A stretch of DNA of 64,000 nt from assembly GCF_002307495.1 (NCBI RefSeq), contig NZ_NTMR01000011.1, positions 124,001 to 188,000 of the forward strand, written 5' to 3'. Position 1 is the first letter of the stretch; each line of letters starts with the position of its first letter. Below are positions 61,276 to 64,000 of this stretch, one piece after another. The notes beneath the pieces are model-generated. The model saw nothing but the letters and a program-made list of their open reading frames with translations. It had not been told where the DNA came from and did not search any database. Origin of the DNA: Pseudomonas abyssi. GTDB taxonomy: Bacteria > Pseudomonadota > Gammaproteobacteria > Pseudomonadales > Pseudomonadaceae. The position numbers were made by a program, and so were the translations under genes.

Positions 61276-64000
61276 ATGGTTCGCAAATTGGTTATCGCTG
61301 TTGCCGCAGCAAGTGCCGTGATGTCGTCCGGAATGGTTCACGCGTTGGGGGTCGGCGATATCCATCTGCAGTCGTCATTGAACCAGCCGCTCGAAGCAGA
61401 GATTGATCTGCTGCAGGTGCGAGACCTGTCCAACGAGGAAATTCGCACCACGCTGGCCTCTCCCGACGACTTCGGTCGTGCCGGCATAGACCGTAACTTC
61501 TTTCTCACCGATCTCAAGTTTCAGCCTGTCGTCAAACCGGATGGCCGTTCGGTTATCCGCGTCACCTCCAGTCGCCCTGTCAGCGAACCGTTCCTGAACT
61601 TCCTCATGGAAGTACGCTGGCCCTCAGGTAAGGTGCTGCGCGAGTTCACCGTGCTGCTTGATCCTCCGCTGTATCAGCCCACGCCGGTCGTCAGCAGCAG
61701 CTCCGTCCGTCCGCCGTCCAGCAGCGGCGCGCTGCCCACCCCGCGTGTAGCGCCTGCGCAGCCCAGTGCTGCTGGCCGGGCATCGGCAGCTGCAGTCTCC
61801 GCAGGCACTGCGCAAACCACCACGGCCCCTGCGCCAGCCCGTGACCGTGATGGGCGTGTGACGACCAACCGCTCTGACACGCTCTGGGAGCTGGCGCTGC
61901 GCAACCGGCCGCAGGGTGCCAGTGTCCACCAGACGATGCTGGCGATCCAGGATCTCAACCCTGGCGCGTTCAGTAACGGCAATATCAACCAGCTCAAGGC
62001 GGGGCAAAATCTGACGCTGCCTACCGCTGAGCAGGCTGCTCGCCGCAGTAACAGCGAGGCGGTTGCCGAGGTGGCTGCGCAGAACCGTTCCTGGCGTGAA
62101 GGTCGGGCACCGGCAAGCGCTGAAGCCAGTGCACCGCAACTGGACGCGCGTGCGCGCGAGAGCGCTGGTGCCGCGCCCGAGGCGGTCAGCGGCGAAGACT
62201 CTCTGCGACTGGTGTCGGGTGCCGATGAAGATGCCGCTGAAGGGGGTGGTGACTCCGCCGCCGGTAATGGTGCCGAGTCGGCGCAGCTGCGTGATGCGCT
62301 GGATCGCACCAAAGAACAATTGGACTCGGCGGAGCGAGAGAAAGCCGAGTTGAATGATCGCCTCAGCGATGTGCAGGGGCAGGTAGAAACCCTGCAACGC
62401 CTGCTTGAGCTGAAAGATGCGCAGTTGGCTTCACTGCAGGAGCAGGTCGCTGACGGTGGCGAAAACACCGAGCTGACGGCCGAGCCGCAAGCTGACTTGC
62501 AGGACATTGCCGATAGCGAAGATCAGGCTGTCGAGGCTGAGCCGATGTCAGCGGATGAGGCTGCTGCCGAGGCGGGCGAGCCTGCCGGAGCTGCCGCCAG
62601 TGCTGATGCGTTGGCCGCTGACGTCGACGCCATTGATGGCGCGCCTGTGGATGAGCCTGTCAGCGAACAGGCTCCGGTCGTCGATGCAGAACCGGCGGAA
62701 GCTGAGGCTCCTGAAGCTCCTGAGGTATCGGAGCCGGCGCCAGTAGCCGAGCCGGTTGCTCCGGCAGAGCCCGCTGCCAAGGATCCAGCCTCCCTGCTGC
62801 AGGGCTTGATGCAAAACCAGATGCTGCTGATCGGCGGTGGGGTGGTTGCCATTCTGCTGCTGTTGCTGGTGTTGATGTCGCTGTCTCGCCGTAATGCACG
62901 ACGCGAAGCCGAAATGGCCGACAACTTCATCGCCAATGCGGCTGACGACAAGTCGGATGCGGCGGAACCCGAATCGGACGACTTCAACGTGGCGCTGGCC
63001 GGCGGCGATGACAGTGATCAGGATGGCATGAACCTGGCGGCCGACCCGCTCGTTGAAGCTGATGCGTTGCTGGCCTATGGCAAACCTCAGGAAGCACGTG
63101 AGGTGCTGGCTGATGCGATTGCCGCCGAGCCTGAGCGTAATGATCTGCGCTTGAAGCTGATGGAAGTCGAAGGTCTGTTGGAGAACGCCGAGGGTTATCG
63201 TGACCAGCGTGCGGTACTCGAAGCCAAGGGCAACCAGGGCGATCGTATCGCCGAGCTTGATGCACGCTTCCCGCTGATGGCCGCTGCTGCAGTCGGCGCT
63301 GCGGCGGTGGTCCCGCAGGAAGACGACGAGCTGGAAGCCCCGGCACCGGCGGTTGATGTCGCTGAGGACGACATGGATTTCGATTTCAGCGAGTTTGATC
63401 TGGGCGACGATGCCACGGACAAATCGGCGGATGAAGTGCCCTTCGAAGACGTCCTGGCTGAGTCGCCCGCAGAGTCGGTCCCCGCTGAAGAGGCCGGCTT
63501 CGATCTGGACTTTGATCTGGACGAGCCCGCACTAGAGCAGCCGGTAGAGGCGTCGCCCGACGTTGCTGCTTCCGGTGAGCCCGAGGCGGCACCCGCAGAG
63601 GCAGCAGACGAATTTGACCTGTCCGACTTTGAATTGGATACCGACAGCCTTGACCTGCCTGAGCAGGCGACAGAGCTGCCGCCAGAAGAGCCGGCGGCAA
63701 CCCTCGACGCCGACTTTGATTTGTCCATGACCGAGGATCTTGAGGCGGACAGCCTGATTGCCGAGTTCGAGTCCATGGATTCGCCAGCCGCATCGGGCGA
63801 GCCGGCGGCCGAGTCGCTGGATTTGTCTGACGCGTCCCTGTCCGATCTGGACGCGGAGCTGCCACCGACCGATGCGCTTGATGATCTGGAGCTGCCGGTT
63901 GCTGATGGACAGGACAGCTTGGACTCCTTCGAGCTGCCCGAGCTGGACGACGCCGACCTCACCCCGATTGACAGCGCCACGGAGGAAGCAGTGGGCGATA
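61276..64000 (+). CDS. fimV: FimV, motility/pilus assembly hub protein (3' partial)
   Basis: At least 908 residues, open to the window end. Signal peptide (MVRKLVIAVAAASAVMSSGMVHA) then the FimV N-terminal domain (LGVGDIHLQSSLNQPLEAEIDLLQVRDLSNEEIRTTLASPDDFGRAGI, about 24-130). A LysM domain is at about 190-256 (TTNRSDTLWELALRNRPQGASVHQTMLAIQDLNPGAF). A coiled coil is at about 335-400, then an acidic alanine/glutamate-rich linker, a membrane helix at about 516-538 and a strongly acidic cytoplasmic region with TPR-like and DFDLSDFELD repeats. It organises type IV pili, polar flagellar and Lap-type signalling at the cell pole. C-terminal FimV tail is not in the window. Confidence 0.93.
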   Translation, partial: MVRKLVIAVAAASAVMSSGMVHALGVGDIHLQSSLNQPLEAEIDLLQVRDLSNEEIRTTLASPDDFGRAGIDRNFFLTDLKFQPVVKPDGRSVIRVTSSRPVSEPFLNFLMEVRWPSGKVLREFTVLLDPPLYQPTPVVSSSSVRPPSSSGALPTPRVAPAQPSAAGRASAAAVSAGTAQTTTAPAPARDRDGRVTTNRSDTLWELALRNRPQGASVHQTMLAIQDLNPGAFSNGNINQLKAGQNLTLPTAEQAARRSNSEAVAEVAAQNRSWREGRAPASAEASAPQLDARARESAGAAPEAVSGEDSLRLVSGADEDAAEGGGDSAAGNGAESAQLRDALDRTKEQLDSAEREKAELNDRLSDVQGQVETLQRLLELKDAQLASLQEQVADGGENTELTAEPQADLQDIADSEDQAVEAEPMSADEAAAEAGEPAGAAASADALAADVDAIDGAPVDEPVSEQAPVVDAEPAEAEAPEAPEVSEPAPVAEPVAPAEPAAKDPASLLQGLMQNQMLLIGGGVVAILLLLLVLMSLSRRNARREAEMADNFIANAADDKSDAAEPESDDFNVALAGGDDSDQDGMNLAADPLVEADALLAYGKPQEAREVLADAIAAEPERNDLRLKLMEVEGLLENAEGYRDQRAVLEAKGNQGDRIAELDARFPLMAAAAVGAAAVVPQEDDELEAPAPAVDVAEDDMDFDFSEFDLGDDATDKSADEVPFEDVLAESPAESVPAEEAGFDLDFDLDEPALEQPVEASPDVAASGEPEAAPAEAADEFDLSDFELDTDSLDLPEQATELPPEEPAATLDADFDLSMTEDLEADSLIAEFESMDSPAASGEPAAESLDLSDASLSDLDAELPPTDALDDLELPVADGQDSLDSFELPELDDADLTPIDSATEEAVGD

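Noticed and set aside
1-64000. CRISPR arrays, rRNA or tRNA genes
   Set aside because: I saw no regularly spaced direct repeats, tRNA cloverleaf with CCA end, or rRNA segments; a tRNAscan-SE or CRISPR search was not possible here.

Overview
The window is high-GC, gene-dense gammaproteobacterial chromosome from the Pseudomonadaceae, probably a Halopseudomonas-like Pseudomonas. The family call rests on gene order: leuC-leuD-leuB-asd-usg-fimV with a LysR gene divergent to leuC, fpr divergent to finR, the moxR/DUF58/tgpA operon, and smrA divergent to prmB followed by aroC. The species-level guess is inference. I see no rRNA, tRNA or CRISPR. No intergenic gap exceeds 300 bases.

Layout. 1-7.3 kb: class V aminotransferase, TetR regulator, exported amidohydrolase, lipoprotein carboxylesterase, radical SAM protein, a DUF4823-like lipoprotein and a DUF1285 protein. 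7.4-16.6 kb: a catabolic island with an alpha/beta hydrolase, a periplasmic PQQ quinohemoprotein alcohol dehydrogenase, a MalT-type LuxR activator, and a DUF1329/DUF1302 outer-membrane pair on the other strand. The two outward operons share a G/C-run inverted repeat (CCCCC-N4-GGGGG) in the same orientation to each gene. This suggests one regulon for uptake and oxidation of a hydrophobic alcohol. 16.9-20.4 kb: yjgR-type ATPase, rmuC, rnk.

20.5-25.8 kb: a complete urease operon ureDABCEFG. It is preceded by a near-perfect sigma-54 promoter and two NtrC-like boxes and ends at a rho-independent terminator. 25.9-33.2 kb: creA, a TAXI-type TRAP binding protein without a nearby permease, a lipoprotein hydrolase, moxR-DUF58-tgpA, DUF3429. 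33.4-39.9 kb: a stand-alone type VI secretion module of three translationally coupled genes: vgrG, a VasX-like effector with C-terminal membrane helices, and a four-helix membrane protein that is the likely immunity factor and is AT-rich. No T6SS structural genes are present.

40-47.6 kb: nitroreductase, DUF6434, smrA, prmB, a membrane-anchored GNAT-like protein, a TSUP permease, aroC, an MFS transporter, a degenerate acireductone-dioxygenase-like protein and a PLDc_N membrane peptide. 47.6-48.9 kb: a complete ISL3-family insertion sequence with terminal repeats and an 8-bp target duplication, inserted in the A-run of a bidirectional terminator. 48.9-55.4 kb: fpr/finR, a glycine-zipper protein, a PAS-GGDEF-EAL protein and a LysR regulator. 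55.6-64 kb: leuC, leuD, leuB, asd, the non-catalytic asd paralogue usg, and fimV, which runs off the window end.
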